From contig NW_021167080.1 of assembly GCF_003711515.1 (NCBI RefSeq), positions 5,846,346 through 5,910,345 on the forward strand: a stretch of 64,000 nt of DNA, given 5' to 3'. Under the pieces are notes generated by a model. It worked only from the letters and a program-made list of their open reading frames with translations, made no database searches and was not told where the DNA came from. The stretch comes from Sodiomyces alkalinus F11. Lineage: Eukaryota; Ascomycota; Sordariomycetes; Glomerellales; Plectosphaerellaceae. This document shows, piece by piece, positions 10,907-20,453 of the stretch. Numbering within the stretch: position 1 is the first letter of the stretch; every line of letters begins with the position of its first letter. A program made the position numbers and the translations under genes.

Positions 10907-12274
10907 ATGGGAAAAATTCAGCGCATCGAGTATTTCCGAGTCCCACCTCGTTGGCTGTTCGTGAAGATCACCGACGATTCAGGCAATACCGGATGGGGTG
11001 AAGCTTCACTCGAAGGCCACACACAGGCCGTCGAGGGATGCCTAGATGCTTGGATAGACCAATACACGGGGATGGAGGCCGAGTAAGTCATCCCTACCCC
11101 ATGGTCCTTTTCCTTAGGGAGGTTTTGGCTGACTTGAAAATATCAAAAAGTGATATCGAGCACATATGGCAACGGACATGGCGCATGGGCTTTTACAGAG
11201 GCGGCCCAGTCTTTATGAGCGCTCTGGCCGGGATCGATATTGCACTTTGGGATCTGAAAGGTGAATCAAGCTTGCTTATGAGGGGGTGTCCAGGGGCTCC
11301 CCTATTCCGTTCACGTTCATCCATGCTAAATCGATGGGATGTAGCCAGGAAGTTCGGCGTGCCCATTTACCAACTTCTCGGAGGCAAGGTCCGCGATAAG
11401 CTGAAAGTCTACGCCTGGATCGGCGGGGACCGACCTGCAGACATCGAGGCGCAAGCGTGAGTGGAAGCACCCCGAGTCCTCGGTCCGACACATCCCGTTC
11501 TAGGCAGAATGCTAACGCACGCTCAGTCTATCGCGCAAAGCGCAGGGATTCATTGCTGTCAAGATGAACGGCACCGAGGACCTAGGTTGGCTCGATTCCC
11601 CCTCGGCGCTCGATGCATGCGTAGAGAGAGTCAAGGCAGTGAAGGCCTTGGGCTTGGACGCTGGCGTCGATTTCCACGGGCGCGTGCACAAACCCATGGC
11701 GAAGCAGCTCGCAGCCCTGCTAGCCCCTCACCGGCCCATGTTCCTCGAGGAACCTTTGCTCTCCGAGCATCTGGAAGGTATCAAGGACTTCTCGCAGACC
11801 GTGACGTCGCCCATCGCACTCGGGGAGCGGCTTCATAGCCGGTGGGACGTGAAGCCGTTCCTGGAGGCCGCGTGCGTCGATATCCTACAGCCGGATATCT
11901 CCCACGTGGGAGGCATCTCTGAGCTGAGACGTATCGCTGCCATGGCGGAGGCGTACGACGTCGCTATCGCGCCGCATTGTCCGCTTGGTCCTATCGCGTT
12001 GGCGGCCAATATCCAAGTCGATGCAACCATCGCGAACTTTGCTATCCAGGAGATGAGTCTCGGGATCCACTATAACACTGGCGGACATGATCTGTTGTCC
12101 TACATCAAGAACCCCGAGATCTGGGACGTGAAAGAAGGGTATATCGAGCTGATGAAGGGACCCGGTCTGGGGATTGAGGTGGATGAGGAGAAGGTTCGTG
12201 AACTTAGCAAGAATGCGGTGCCATGGGTCAGCCCTGGGTTCGTTGGTCCGGGAAATGAATGGAGAGAGTGGTAG
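10907..12274 (+). CDS. dgoD: D-galactonate dehydratase (enolase superfamily)
   Basis: Exons 10907-11082, 11151-11260, 11345-11456 and 11527-12274, 381 residues, against 382 for E. coli DgoD. It carries the mandelate racemase/enolase-superfamily barrel with metal ligands Asp181 (GVDFHGR), Glu207 (FLEEPLL) and Glu233 (LGERL), plus His183 and His283 ([11 protein letters not shown]). These equal the known DgoD residues with a constant offset of two, which makes galactonate dehydratase (EC 4.2.1.6) more likely than the fungal L-galactonate dehydratase Lgd1, whose N-terminus is quite different. It would convert D-galactonate to 2-keto-3-deoxy-galactonate in the cytosol. All three introns (68, 84 and 70 bp) have normal GT-AG ends. 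The divergent aldolase is the natural partner. Confidence 0.92.
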
Positions 12275-14532
12275 GAGAAAGAAATTCGAAGGTGTGGGGT
12301 GGAGAGACTGCGTATGCGCGAGAAGCCTCTTCTTGATAGACGGCATATGGCCTCGAATTCTCTGGCGCCTTGATGTTGTAGCAGTCGGGAGAGTTAAGTG
12401 GTATATATACCTTGTGCAGACCGACCTATCACCGCCCTTTTAGGCGGCAGCCACGGATGACCGTTAAGTGTGCGGTCTAGTGGAACGGGATTCATCTAAC
12501 GACGGCCAGCAGCCGAGGGAACAGGAGGTTCCTGTTATTGAAGCTTTCTCTCTAGAGACAGAGACGTGACTCCGAAAAATATGTCGTCTTCATGCCGATC
12601 GGACTATGATTACGGCTTAGGGTGAGTTCGGAATGACAGTTGAGGGACAAAGATGGAGGATAACCTGGCCATGTCGACTCCAACTACGCGTGCAGGTTCT
12701 TTCGCGCTGTCTGAGAGTATGTGAGGGAGCGTCTGCCTCTGCCTCAGCTCGCCAACCTCTGTACCCGCAAGAGAAGCGACTCGGTGATTACGTAAGTATG
12801 TGCTGCCCGCAAACAGACCCACCCAGTTTTACTGATTAGGAAAGCGGTGGCAGCGTGACTGGGCCTTATTAAAACCAGACCGGCAGAGTTTCTTTTCTCT
12901 CTTCCTCTTCTTCTTCTTCTTTTCTTCAACAATGTCTTTATAGGCTTTCGTATTAGAGTCTCGGAGCAAGTCGTCAATACTTGTTCAGGTTCCTTGAGGA
13001 TCTCCTTGCGTGCTCATGATGGCCTAGATGAACGGATACCACGTCCCTCTATTAAAATACGCCTCGATATCCTGTGTCGTGGCGGACAAAAAAAAGTAGA
13101 GGGAACATAATGAGCATGCCATCTTTGGTCGATTTTTATCCATTTCCATCCTGAACGAGGGTAGGCAATTTCCAACCATAACAAGCACCCCCTACCTGTG
13201 GATAAGAAGTGAGGGCGAGGTCTTGTCCAGTGTAGTGAACGAGAACCTCGTAGAGAACCAACGAACCAACCTCATGCCCGATGAGCAGGAGTTGCACTTT
13301 TTACGCATGCGGATATGTTCTTGACGTCCGTTTCCCGGAGACCTTGAAGTCTTCTGACAAATGAGGCTTGACCTGTGATTTTGCTTGAATTATGGTTGTC
13401 TTCTTTGATTTGATCCAGAATGCCTATCCCATATGTAAGGAGACGCGTTATCTGGCGGGGGCTTGGCATAGTGATTCGGTAAGAGCGCGAGGCTGAACAT
13501 TTTTGGCCTCGTGAACACCGTAAACTGATTGTTTTGTACTCTGTGCTACCTGCATTTCCGAGACAAAATCCGTCCTTACCCGGTCGGCTCGGTTAAACTT
13601 GGGCCCTGCAAAATTTATGTGTCCACATGTACATATACCCGTGCCGCGTTCCCCGGCTACATGTGTTGGTCACTAAGGTACCTACCTTATGAATCAGGGG
13701 TAACTTTTTGTGTTAGGTACGAGGTATGTGACAGTAGGCCCTATGGGTGCCCGACAAGTTCCCATTGCCCCTCCTATCCCTCCCCTTGAACACCCTGATT
13801 GCAGGGCTTCACGTATCTAGCGCTAGGTAATTGGCCCCGCGCTTCCAGAGCTCCTCCATCCCCTATCGGAAGTACCGTTTAGCGGTGTGCTCCGTACTTC
13901 GTAAGTGCACTCACTAGTACGGATATCTGCCTCGGGTAGCGGTGCCACGTCAGTGTCACAAAGTTACTGCTACAAACAGGTACCTCCTTCTCCAATACCA
14001 GGTACCTAGGTACCTTGATTACTTCCTGGCTCCCCAACCCTGGGAGGCACCTGACGGTGGACGGTGGACCACATCACACGACACGACAAGTGGTTTTCTT
14101 CCGTCGCTCCGTAAGGTACCCTCGCATCCTCGCATCCCAACAGCAAGTACAGGTCTTTTTCCCTCTTCACCTCCACCTCAGCTTCTTCCTCCACACTCCA
14201 TTTCTACCTATTTATCGTGTATTTCTTTCCCCCCTACGAAACATCACCTACCAAAAGACATTTGGCATACCATGACCTGGGCCGTAACGAGACGGTTCGG
14301 TTCTTCTCGGCTCGCCGCGATAGCAGCTATACAAACACCTTGCTTTAGCCTCTGACCATCCCCAAGCCCGAAGCCTGAAGCCTGAAGAACGCCCAAAAGA
14401 AGACAAAAGAAAGGCAGAACACAAAAAGGAATATCAAGGAAAAACCAGCCGGTCATCTCTTTTCCGACCATAATCCGATATTACCTTTCCTCGTCCCGAA
14501 ACAAAGCGTTGCCCGGCCCTACGTTCGATCCG
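12275..14532. other. Intergenic region with palindromic motifs and a possible uORF
   Basis: About 2.26 kb without a convincing gene. The first part is the 3' side of the dehydratase gene. TACCTTA/GGTACC motifs lie at about 13675-13690 and 13980-14015. A 27-codon open frame (14272-14355) starting MTWAV sits in the probable leader of the next gene and could be an upstream ORF. Confidence 0.45.
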
Positions 14533-16650
14533 ATGGCGTGCATAGGGCCCATCCTCCCCTCTACAACCTCGTCTCCGTCTCCGAGCCCCTCTTGGCGACT
14601 GCCCATGTCCTCGAGGTCTGCCATGCTAAGGAAACAAATTCCCAACTCTTTCCTGCCCACGGGCTCTATCGAATCCCCCCCTCGAATGTCCGACTTGGGC
14701 TTGGACCCGTCACAGTTCATCGCTCGTCCGTATTCTGCGCAGCCACCGTCGAAGTCGGACGCCGACACACTCCATGAACAGGCCGCGGCGGGAGATGTCA
14801 TTCACACTACAGAGACGGAGATGGAGAACGAGACCGAGACCGAGACCGAGACCGGCTCGCGAAGGACTCAATACACCTTCTACTCTACTCAAACAAACCA
14901 CAAGAACTCTTCTTTCGAGGGCACAGTATCAGTTACGGCACAAGGCATCAAGATCCATTCTGGGACGGCTACATCGGCTTGCCATCCTCCACAGTCCGCC
15001 CTGACCGACCAGACCTCAGCCTCCACCGCTGCTCAGATGATCCGGCGACTGGCCCAGCAGAACAGTCGCTTACGGGAGACATGGGAGGCGGAGCGCAAAT
15101 ACCTAGAGGCCAACCGCGAGAGGGTGGAAGAGGTCTATAAAGAGGAGCGAGCCCTCATGGAGGAGGAGCGGTGCCTGTGGGACGCCGAGAAGACCACCAT
15201 GGTCAAGGAGATCCGACTCCTCAGAGAACGCGTCCTGGAGCTCGAAAGCGACAACCTTCGCCTACAAACAGCCCTAGCCCAACAGCGCCCGCGCCAGCAC
15301 CACTTGCCTGAACAGAAGGCGGCCAAGGCTAAAATCGCCTCTGTCACCACCTTTGTCGCCTCTGTCACCTCTGTCAGCGGTCCACGTACCAAAGGTGGTG
15401 GAGAGGGATCCACCGGCTTTTATCCGCCTTCCCACACCACGCTCGTTCCGGCAAGTGATCGGCGTTTCAACACTAATATTTCCCGGACAGATGACGAAGA
15501 CGGCGCTAGGCGATCTGATCTCGCGGTAGACTCAGCGTCTGCGTCAGACACCTTCCCGCGTCCTACCACCACATCAATAAGGAGAAGTACAGATAGTACA
15601 CTGCTATTCAACAAGCCGCACGTACCCCAACGACCTCGCTTCCTCTCAGCTCCAGCTTCCAGCAGCCTTTACCCACCACGTCGGCCTCAGCCGCCGTCAT
15701 TCTTCATGCCCGGAAACGCCCCGATGCACCCACAGTCTTCTGCGTCACCCCAGGTCGACTTTCTCGGCTCGCCAAGGGACGAGGACGTCCCTGTCATCGA
15801 CATCCAAGCCATTCATCCCGAACTCGAAGGGATCTCCTTGAGGGCTCCTGCTGTGCAAAAGGAGACTTTTACCGATTCCAGCACGGACAGCTCGAATGAT
15901 CCCTCCGCCCATCCCTCGCCGCTCGACAATGGTAACGGCGACGGCGACGGCGACGGCGACGGGGATAGCAACGGTAGCGACGCGACAATGTCAAGGAGGA
16001 GGAGATCGTCGAAACGCCAGACCCTCGAAGTACTCTCCGTTCCCGAGCCGGCTAGGCTTGTGATGCATGCGGGCCACACCCCGAGCCACTCCCTGACGCA
16101 CCTTCCGTCGGCCATCGTCTCCGATGCCGCCACCATCAACGGCGAGAGCGGCACCTCGACGCCCAGGGAAGACCCCGCCGCCAGAGGAGGCGCCATGGCG
16201 AAACTCGGCAGGACGCAGAAACGCCTCGCTCTCCCACGGCGGATTGAGGATACCCTGAGTTTCGAACTGGAGGCGTCGGCCGAAGACCACCCGGAGCCTC
16301 GGTTCGAACCCGACGAAGGCGACCGCGAATTGAAAGGTCCGCTGATGGTCAAAAACATCCCCGCCCAGGACGAGATTTTCTTCCGGCGGTTATCCGAGAA
16401 GCTCGAGGACGTGAGCCGCGGCCAGGACGCTACACCGAGTTGCATGCAGAATGGCGAGGAGGCGTACGAGGAGGATGGCGCGGCCGCCTCTTCAAAAGAG
16501 CCGGGGAATGGCGAGGAGGGGCTAAACGGTGCTCAAGAGCGTGGCAGCGGGTCCGATTCCCTCTCTGAGGATGAAGAGGGTGTTAAGGATGTCCCTCTCA
16601 AGCTCAAGAGGTCGAACAATTTCGGAGCGCCATTGGGAGCAATACACTAG
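14533..16650 (+). CDS. Coiled-coil protein of unknown function
   Basis: A single exon of 705 residues, started at the first ATG of the long frame (MACIGPILPS); the frame is open a little upstream but without an ATG. Three parts are visible. The Ser/Pro/Thr-rich N-terminus holds an acidic Glu-Thr repeat near residues 96-108. A strongly charged coiled coil (about 170-252) contains heptad-like LRETWEAERKYLEAN and LLRERVLELESDNLRLQ. A long disordered region follows, with a Gly-Asp run encoded by a GGC GAC repeat near 15930-15965. The last residues, VPLKLKRSNNFGAPLGA, look like a short conserved tail motif. I do not recognise the family. A structural or scaffold role is suggested only by the coiled coil. 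Confidence 0.75.
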   Translation: MACIGPILPSTTSSPSPSPSWRLPMSSRSAMLRKQIPNSFLPTGSIESPPRMSDLGLDPSQFIARPYSAQPPSKSDADTLHEQAAAGDVIHTTETEMENETETETETGSRRTQYTFYSTQTNHKNSSFEGTVSVTAQGIKIHSGTATSACHPPQSALTDQTSASTAAQMIRRLAQQNSRLRETWEAERKYLEANRERVEEVYKEERALMEEERCLWDAEKTTMVKEIRLLRERVLELESDNLRLQTALAQQRPRQHHLPEQKAAKAKIASVTTFVASVTSVSGPRTKGGGEGSTGFYPPSHTTLVPASDRRFNTNISRTDDEDGARRSDLAVDSASASDTFPRPTTTSIRRSTDSTLLFNKPHVPQRPRFLSAPASSSLYPPRRPQPPSFFMPGNAPMHPQSSASPQVDFLGSPRDEDVPVIDIQAIHPELEGISLRAPAVQKETFTDSSTDSSNDPSAHPSPLDNGNGDGDGDGDGDSNGSDATMSRRRRSSKRQTLEVLSVPEPARLVMHAGHTPSHSLTHLPSAIVSDAATINGESGTSTPREDPAARGGAMAKLGRTQKRLALPRRIEDTLSFELEASAEDHPEPRFEPDEGDRELKGPLMVKNIPAQDEIFFRRLSEKLEDVSRGQDATPSCMQNGEEAYEEDGAAASSKEPGNGEEGLNGAQERGSGSDSLSEDEEGVKDVPLKLKRSNNFGAPLGAIH

Positions 16651-17152
16651 AGGCAAAACATTCGGGGCACTTGTGGTATCGACCTTTTGAGGTACTCTCG
16701 TTTTACCTTTATTTTTCTTTTGTTTATGGGATGGGGGATGGTTTTGGGTTTCGGTCTTTTGGCATGTCTGGCGGGAATAACATGACCTGCGGGTGAACAC
16801 TCTGGTTCAGGGAGGCTTTGGACTTTTTCCGTCACATCACAAGCAAGCGCAGATGCATACAATACAATACCCACCGTTGGTCAGTGAGAGGCTAGGGTTT
16901 CCACGAGCAGACCGTTTGCAGTCCGAGGGGGCATGCATGATGAAATGAGGTATGCCATTTTTGATACCTTTCATGATTATAACCATCGTATTATTTGGTT
17001 GGTCGTTTGCTTCATGAATATCATACTCGGCATGATGCTTGTAGTTCAGCTGACATCAGAGAGGGACTCTCGCCAAGGCCAGACGACGCAACCGACCCCG
17101 AAACGGACTTGGAGGTGGTATGTATTATATATAACAAAGGGGGAGAACGACT
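16651..17152. other. Tail-to-tail intergenic region
   Basis: Holds the converging 3' ends of the coiled-coil gene and ISN1. T-rich stretches near 16700-16740 may be terminator or poly(A) context. No gene seen. Confidence 0.5.
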
Positions 17153-18857
17153 TCAGTTCGCCTCCACCTCGGTCCTCTTCCCGTCCATCAGCGCAGCCAA
17201 CTCATCCAGCAACTCGACCGTCTCGGCAGGGCTCGCAATCCAAGCGGTGGTACCCACACTACGAGCCTTAAAGTCGTTGCTCCCGGCGCTGAGGAACTGG
17301 TCGCCGACGTGGAGGGTGTTCTTCCCCCCAATCATGCCGTCCGGGTCGCCATCGCGCATGGCGAACCATTTCTGGCACACCGTGACTCCCCACGACTTGT
17401 CCCCGATATCGACGAAGACGTCCCTCCCGCCGTTAAACGCGCAGAAGGGTATCTTCTTGTGCTTTTTGTGCATCTTTCCCCTGCTCCTCTTCCTCCTCTC
17501 CTCCTCCTCCTCCTCCTCTCCCTCTTCTTCCTCGTCCGCCTCTTGCACCGAACCGGGAGACCGCTCCGGGGGCGTGTCGGCCTGCTGGGGGTGCGGGACG
17601 GAACGCTCGGCGCGGAACCCCAGGGTCGAGAGTTCCAGGATGCGCTGCACAACGAGGACGGTCTCCTCGAGGGACTCCCGCGGGATGCGGATGGACGGGT
17701 CGGACGGGATGATACCGACGGCGCGGTCCTTGCGCACAATGACGGCCGGCAGGCGCATCGAGCGGATACAGTCACCGAGGGCCGCCTCGGCCACGTCTAG
17801 CAGGGCCGCGATGCCGGCCTCGGACCAGGCGGCCATCTCGGGCGTGAGCCACTCGGCACGCGGCACGGCGCGGAGGCGGGAGGGCCCGGCGTCCGGGTCG
17901 ACCTCGAAGAGGTAGTTGGCCTCGCCGCCCATGACGACCACGTTGCGCTTCTGCCGGGGCGTCAGGTCCGGGCTCGCGGCCAGGGCATCCAGGAGGCCGT
18001 GCAGGCGCTCGTAGTAGCGGTCCGCCGTGGTGTAGCCCGCTGCCGTGACGATGCCGACCTTGACGTCGCGGCGGAGGAGGTCCAGGATGCGGGGCACCAA
18101 GGGACTGGAGGGTTCGAGGGACTGCCCGTCGTCGTAGAGCGTGACGTCACCGTCGAAGGTGGCGAGCTGGAGGGACCCCGCCGTCACGGCCATGGCCTGG
18201 GCCGAGTTGAGTGTGAGACGGACGTCGTTGAAGGAGGGGGAGACGTAGCGGCGTGACGAGATGTGGCGGCGGCTGTCTTGGTACTTGAAGGCGGCCTCGA
18301 GGGGAAGTCGCGTAAAGAAGGGCCCTGCTGTGGGGACAAGCATGTTGAGCTTGGAGGGGATGATGTCGTGAGTATTTTGACGAGAGACTGCGAGAAGTCA
18401 AGTCAGCTGTTTTGGTTGCGAAGAACGAAAGAGAGCAGCATGGGACGAACTGTGATCATCTATCATATGTTCCACGTCTCGGAGGATCTCTGCGTAGCGA
18501 CGGTGTGCCTCGTTGGAATGTCGGGCAATCGACTCTACATCGGAACTCAGGATGCCAGTGGGCTGCGAATATAGCACGAAGGGAACGGCAAGGAGGCCTT
18601 TGATCCATTCTAAAGAGTTGTATCAGATCAGCCCTGTACATACCATACATACCCAGTGTCTCGGGGCATGATGAGTGTGGGCACACCGAAAGGGCCCTTT
18701 TTCTTTTCTTTTTAGTCTTTACCTATGAATTGATCTCGTCTGTGAGTCTTAAGAGCATCTGGCAATGGTGTCAGTCTCCAGACGTCGAGAGCCCAAGCGA
18801 GGGAGGACAGGCTGGGTCATGGATGAACTAACACTCGACTCGGTATCGGGTTGTCAT
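17153..18857 (-). CDS. ISN1: IMP-specific 5'-nucleotidase
   Basis: Exons (minus) 18857-18833 (25 nt), 18758-18723 (36 nt), 18609-18451 and 18387-17153, 484 residues. The tiny first exons encode MTTRYRVE and YALKTHRRDQFI, then EWIKGLLAVPFVLYSQPT and RRYAEILRDVEHMIDDH, all typical of Isn1, so the four-exon model is well supported. The core contains VPTAGPFFTRLPLE, HISSRRYVSPSFND and the Asp motif TFDGDVTLYDDG (about 150-160), the HAD-type nucleophile region, and later NGGRDVFVDIGDKSWGV. The enzyme dephosphorylates IMP to inosine in purine turnover. At about 337-385 there is an acidic then basic insert (Glu run followed by RRKRSRGK and MHKKHKK) that looks lineage-specific. The introns are 74, 113 and 63 bp. 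Confidence 0.95.
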
Positions 18858-19012
18858 CTTGAGGGACCGTCAAAGGGATTCTGATCAGCTAGATGTTGGT
18901 TCTGCAAGCTGAAATGAGTAAGGAAAGACGGAAGCTTGTGTTCTGATTTCGATAGTTGAAGTTGAACGTCGTCAGGCCCGAAAGGAGTAGAGGAATGAAA
19001 TGGCCAAAGATG

Positions 19013-19052
19013 GTGAGACGGTGAGACGGTGAGACGGTGAGACGGTGAGATG
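19013..19052. repeat. Five tandem copies of GTGAGACG
   Basis: Four exact 8 bp copies followed by one with a single change (GTGAGATG). It lies just upstream of ISN1, probably in its promoter. Confidence 0.9.
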
Positions 19053-19154
19053 AGGACTTGAGCGATACCTGCTAGGCTGGTACCTTTACCGCCTGTACCC
19101 GTTCTCCAAGGCAAGTATTGGCCTAGAATTCCAACCCGAAATACGGCCTATGCC

Positions 19155-19460
19155 TCCAAGAACGCACCTACCATAATTAGGTAGGTAGTTCCAGATACCC
19201 GTCCTTTGACCCATTACTTGATCGCTAAGGTACGTAATACGGATACTCAGTGTACCTTAGGTAGGTACCTAGGTACGGGTACGGAGTACAGATAGGTAAT
19301 TCCCGTACCTAAGGTAGGTACGATAAGTACCTGAGGTACGTTACGGTAGTCTACGATTTCCTACGAAGTAAGGATACCTTAGGTACGTACCTATTAAGGT
19401 ACCTTATTGACCTAACTTCCATTAGAGTAAGGTACCTTAGGTAACCTACGTACCTGCAGC
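19155..19460. repeat. Dense TACCTAGGTACC palindrome cluster
   Basis: Around 300 bp consist largely of overlapping taggtacc, gtaccttagg and ggtacgtacc units on both strands, many self-complementary. This is the strongest cluster of this repeat type in the window. Confidence 0.75.
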
Positions 19461-20143
19461 CAACAAACTGCCTTCGTCTTATCATCGCTTCAGGGGGAAC
19501 CTGGAATAGAATAGAGCTGGACCAACGTGGAGGTCCATCTGCGTGTGGCACGGCACAGACACGATAACTGATATCTTCGCGAGAGCGCCATCTCATTTCT
19601 TTTTTACTTCATTTGTTCGTATTGGCGCTTGGGGAAACTCTAGAGACCACTGACCAAAATCCGCCTCTGCCGCTCTGCAATATTCTCTCACGCTTCCCGA
19701 AAAACCAGGTTGCCCAGCATAAGGCGGCGACACCTGCTCCCAAAACAACGAATTCTGCGATGCTCGTGCTCGTATCCATGCTAAGCGATTCCATCACCCT
19801 GTACCGAACTCGGCCACCTGTAGCACAGGATATTTCTTCCCACAAACAAATCCAGACCGCTGTAGTCGTCACCCAACAGCAGCCCCACCCACTGTCTAGG
19901 AAGCTGCCGTCTTCCGCCAGCGACAGACACTGGCCGATGTATCATTCGCATATCCAGCTGCGTCTTCCTGCATCCTGTTGTGCCCTGCTGCACTCTGTTC
20001 GCCGCTGTCTAAAATCTGGTTCATACCGCCGGTGCACCGTTCCATTCGTTCTCCCCCCCTTTTCTCGCTCCTTGGTGTTTTTCTCTTCCTTGTGGTGGGA
20101 TGTGACGGGGATTAAGGGATCTTTTAGGTAACTCGACGTGAAG

Positions 20144-20146
<3 letters not shown>

Positions 20147-20177
<31 letters not shown>

Positions 20178-20180
20178 GGG
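20147..20180. repeat. T10-G24 homopolymer junction
   Basis: Ten T followed directly by 24 G. The G run could form a quadruplex and is also a place where assembly length errors are likely. Confidence 0.9.
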
Positions 20181-20453
20181 TGGTAAGGGCTGGGGAAGGG
20201 GGAATAATCGCACTGACGACTTCACTCTGCATCATGCCGGTCGCATCACCCATCTTCCTGCATCCGTAAGAGCTTACTCTCTCTGCTACACAAAGCAGAT
20301 CAGGAGGCCGGGTCATGGCGATAACCTTTCTGCAATCCAGAGCCGGCCAGAGCCCTCAGATGTTCGCCATACCGCCTAGTAAGCCACGTTTTGTGCATCG
20401 CGCCGGGATTGGGCAGGACTTCGTCTCTTGGCCGGGACGGGACGAGAATCTTT

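Larger units (their letters stand above)
18858..20453. other. Intergenic region rich in short repeats
   Basis: About 1.6 kb between the ISN1 start and the importin stop. It contains an 8 bp tandem array, a dense palindromic-motif cluster and a long T/G homopolymer pair, listed separately. The open frames inside have no protein-like character. Confidence 0.55.

Noticed and set aside
13942..14355. 137-codon plus-strand frame
   Set aside because: Mixed composition including a repeat motif; only the short 3' ATG part could matter as a uORF.
19013..19052. Tandem array considered as a CRISPR-like repeat
   Set aside because: Direct 8 bp units without spacers in a eukaryotic genome; a plain microsatellite.
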